Made by a program: the position numbers and the translations under genes
NCBI GenBank assembly: GCA_017459565.1
Contig: JAFUCP010000025.1
Span: 1-35,909, forward strand
Source: Clostridia bacterium
GTDB lineage: Bacteria; Bacillota; Clostridia; Christensenellales; Aristaeellaceae
DNA: 35,909 nt
Reading direction: 5' to 3'
Shown: positions 33,660 through 35,909 of the stretch, one piece after another
Layout of the letters: each line of letters opens with the position of its first letter
How positions within the stretch are numbered: the stretch's first letter is position 1
Notes under the pieces: generated by a model
Told to the model about the DNA's origin: nothing
Databases searched by the model: none
Seen by the model: only the letters and a program-made list of their open reading frames with translations

Positions 33660-35681
33660 TCAGCCTGAAACGCCGTCTTTCCTTTGAATGGTAACGCGAT
33701 CGATTTTTATCCTCGTGCCCTCTCCGCAGCGAATCCTGTATTCAAGCCCGGCAAAGCCCGCCGGCACCGGTACATTTTGAATGGCAGCGCTGGTCAGGGC
33801 AGGATCCAAATCAATGCCGCCGAGTATCGTGGCGCCATACTCTATGGATATATCAAACACAGCCTGACTGCCTTCAAGGATCTCATAGTCCAGTATAAAA
33901 TCATATTCGCCTTCCACGGTCAGGCTGAGCGGGCCCCTCATTGTAAAGCCGCCGTTCCCTTCCGCAATAAAGCTGTTGCCCTCAAATTCGCCGTCCCCCA
34001 CGATCATTCCCGGCGTCGAGGGATAATCAATGCTGACTTCTCCGGTGATCCCGGCGACGCGATCGATGGGATTGTAATCGCAGACATACACAGACACGCT
34101 GTTGAGCTGTTGAATCAGCGTAAACTGGGACAGTATCGTTTCCGGCACCGCATCCGAATTGTTTGATACGATCAAAACCGTTTTCCCGCTGTGTTCCGCA
34201 TTATCATCGAAGTATTTATAATCTCCCCAATACTCGAACGACCCCTCATCGTTGATGATCCTGTAGACGTGATCCATATCGTACACGCGCAGGCATCGCG
34301 CCATTGGCGACATGGAGCTGCCCCACACATAAACGAGTTCCGTATCCTGTTCGCCCACAAGCTGACTGATTTCCTGCATCTGCCAGGAGTCGTTTGTGGT
34401 CTGTATAAACGTCTTATCAGAGACATAATCGTTGCCCGCCAGGCAAACCGCCAGAGCCAGGCTCAGGAGGTTCGAAACAATATAGCCGTCCTTCAGACAG
34501 TCCAGGAAAAACGCCACGAGCAGTATAATGGCCATATACGTGCCGATCAGGTATCTTTCCTCAAAAATAACAGCGCTGTATCTGACATTGAACAGCCCGA
34601 GAACCAGCATATTGCAGGCGACGATGTTGACAAGCAGCAGCACCGCGCCGTTCCCGGATTCATGGTCCTTAAAGGCTCTGCATACCGCAAAGACAATCCC
34701 GATCAACGCAAAGCAAAATATGCCAAGGGGGAATACGCTGTGCAGGCCCTCCTGGGAAAGAATCGTCACGTTATCCGCATCCACCGGCAGCGCTTGCACA
34801 AGCTTCATCAAACCCTGGAACGGCGCTCCAAGATTTCTCCACAGTTGAGAAATGGGCGTCCATGTTCTCGTGGCGTCAATGGCGCCTATTTGCAGTACGC
34901 GGGAGCCTATCTGCTTGCCCAAAAAAACGAACAGCACGGCAAGATACCCATACAGCGCTTCCGGCTTTTTGAGTATTTTCCAGTCATTCTTGATCAGAAC
35001 GCGCTCGATCAGAGCCATCATATAGGGCAGGAATATCATGATGATCGCGAATATTCCCGTCGAAATGCCCGCAAGGATGCAGAGCAGGAGGGAAAGATAG
35101 CCGGCGAGATCAATTCTCCCCTTCTTCCTTACGACGAGGTACTCCCGAATCGAAATGAAGAGGATAAGCGTCCTGAGGTTGTAGTACGCTGCCCCGGTCA
35201 GCAAATTGTAAAAGTAACACAGGTCGTTCAGAATATTGAGCCCGTTCGTCAAATATGGGCACAATATCAAATTGTACGCAAATAGCCGCGGCACAATTTT
35301 AATGCCCGCCGTTTGCAGAAGCCTCGAAACGCAAAGCAGCATGCACAGTACGATGAATGTGTTGACAATTCCGTATGACAAGAATATGTTGCCGGTAAGC
35401 CCATACAGCAGCGACGCAAACGGCGTCGAATTATCAAGAAACGCGTTGGTCGTTTCCACCCAATTGTCGCTTCTGATCGCCTTCTCCTTCCACATCAGCG
35501 TGGACTTCAGGAATGCCCAGGAAGAATCATAATCCATGTGCCGGGATAATTGCGCCAAATTGAAATACGCAACCAGGGAAAACTGCGCCACAAGCAAGAC
35601 AAAGAGGAAAATGCACAGCGCTTTCTTGAATTTCAGCAGGCTGTTGAATTCATTCCTCTTCGTCATGATCACATTTCCCAT
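33660..35681 (-). CDS. Large multi-membrane glycosyltransferase-like protein with C-terminal beta-domain
   Basis: A protein of 673 residues; GGGAG lies 8 bases before the ATG at 35681. About 11-12 hydrophobic segments span residues 20-425. The first loop contains RHMDYDSSWAFLKSTLMWK and SDNWVETTNAFLDNSTPF, similar in layout to GT-C and PMT-like proteins. The last ~130 residues are a secreted beta-rich domain with GGFTMRGPLSLTVEGEYDF and RIRCGEGTRIKIDRVTIQR, a carbohydrate-module-like pattern. A 141-base AT-richer gap separates it from the next gene. The function is inferred only as extracytoplasmic glycan transfer; I do not recognise the specific family. Confidence 0.6.
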   Translation of the reverse strand: MGNVIMTKRNEFNSLLKFKKALCIFLFVLLVAQFSLVAYFNLAQLSRHMDYDSSWAFLKSTLMWKEKAIRSDNWVETTNAFLDNSTPFASLLYGLTGNIFLSYGIVNTFIVLCMLLCVSRLLQTAGIKIVPRLFAYNLILCPYLTNGLNILNDLCYFYNLLTGAAYYNLRTLILFISIREYLVVRKKGRIDLAGYLSLLLCILAGISTGIFAIIMIFLPYMMALIERVLIKNDWKILKKPEALYGYLAVLFVFLGKQIGSRVLQIGAIDATRTWTPISQLWRNLGAPFQGLMKLVQALPVDADNVTILSQEGLHSVFPLGIFCFALIGIVFAVCRAFKDHESGNGAVLLLVNIVACNMLVLGLFNVRYSAVIFEERYLIGTYMAIILLVAFFLDCLKDGYIVSNLLSLALAVCLAGNDYVSDKTFIQTTNDSWQMQEISQLVGEQDTELVYVWGSSMSPMARCLRVYDMDHVYRIINDEGSFEYWGDYKYFDDNAEHSGKTVLIVSNNSDAVPETILSQFTLIQQLNSVSVYVCDYNPIDRVAGITGEVSIDYPSTPGMIVGDGEFEGNSFIAEGNGGFTMRGPLSLTVEGEYDFILDYEILEGSQAVFDISIEYGATILGGIDLDPALTSAAIQNVPVPAGFAGLEYRIRCGEGTRIKIDRVTIQRKDGVSG

Positions 35682-35716
35682 TTCTTTTTCTCCCTAAACT
35701 GACTCACCTGTCGCCT

Positions 35717-35909
35717 TCAGCCATTGTGTTGCTTGAGGAATAGCGCAATTTGACGTCTGATGGTTTCCGCCCCGCACTCCTCTTCAACGTACCTTTGGGC
35801 CGCTTCACTCATTCTCCGCCTGTCATCCCCGTCTTCGGTCAGATGGCGTATGGCCTTTTCGATGTTTTCTTCAATATGGTCAAGCCCGATCTTGCAGACG
35901 CAGTCGTCC
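35717..35909 (-). CDS. C-terminal end of a gene of uncertain identity (possibly glycosyltransferase or PseG-like)
   Basis: Only the last 63 codons are in the window, reading DDCVCKIGLDHIEENIEKA, then HLTEDGDDRRRMSEAAQRYV and ending FLKQHNG. The pattern of an alpha-helical end with I-x-x-A-I...L-x-x-D-x-x-x-R-x-x-M-S-x-x-A is common at the C-terminus of GT-B glycosyltransferases and of PseG-type proteins. The stop is TGA at 35717-35719, 36 bases before the next gene. The domain that would identify it lies outside the window. Confidence 0.6.
   Translation of the reverse strand, partial: DDCVCKIGLDHIEENIEKAIRHLTEDGDDRRRMSEAAQRYVEEECGAETIRRQIALFLKQHNG

Noticed and set aside
1..35909. CRISPR arrays, tRNA or rRNA genes, insertion sequences, transposases, phage genes
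   Set aside because: None recognised on either strand. The only long repeat seen is the duplicated GT2 gene.

Overview
The window is about 36 kb of a large cell-surface polysaccharide or glycan locus. All supported genes lie on the minus strand, so transcription runs from high to low coordinates. GC is high over most of it (about 58-75% in lines I counted). Strong GGAGG-type ribosome sites, Firmicutes-like glycosyltransferases and the general gene style suggest a high-GC member of the Clostridia (an Oscillospirales/Christensenellales-like gut or rumen bacterium). That taxonomic call is inference: there is no rRNA or other phylogenetic marker here.

Layout in order of transcription, from right to left. 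At 35909-31335 are the tail of an unidentified gene, possibly a glycosyltransferase, and two large multi-membrane glycosyltransferase-like proteins. At 31334-27352 are a Nudix hydrolase and two near-identical family-2 glycosyltransferase genes, which flank a low-GC membrane protein and a gene remnant. At 27327-20018 are a sugar kinase/nucleotidyltransferase fusion, a GtrA-like/beta-domain pseudogene, a polyprenyl-phosphate glycosyltransferase, an MprF/AglD-type membrane protein, UDP-glucose dehydrogenase, a second frameshifted beta-domain pseudogene and another glycosyltransferase. At 20004-9717 are a membrane glycosyltransferase and a CDP-deoxysugar block: rfbF, rfbG, rfbH, a GT-C protein, a YerE-like thiamine-diphosphate enzyme and a sugar reductase/epimerase. 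At 9727-3768 are a GtrB-like glycosyltransferase, a GT-C protein with a DUF4214-like tail, GtrA and an O-antigen-polymerase-like protein. After a 322-base gap comes a heterodimeric ABC exporter (3445-1), cut by the window edge.

Inferred logic: RfbF, RfbG and RfbH make CDP-4-keto-3,6-dideoxyglucose. The YerE-like enzyme could then attach a two-carbon branch from pyruvate and the SDR could reduce the product, giving a yersiniose-like branched sugar. Ugd supplies UDP-glucuronate, and the kinase-nucleotidyltransferase fusion activates another free sugar. The family-2 enzymes load sugars onto polyprenyl phosphate, GtrA and possibly other membrane proteins flip them, and the large GT-C/Wzy-like proteins transfer or polymerise them outside the membrane. 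Several of these proteins end in extracytoplasmic beta-rich modules.

The most notable points are the yersiniose-type gene order in an apparent Firmicute, the recurring beta-modules, the GT-C/DUF4214 fusion, a roughly 0.7-kb direct repeat flanking a low-GC cassette, two decayed small-protein genes whose frameshifts all fall in homopolymers, and strong hairpins in intra-operon gaps.
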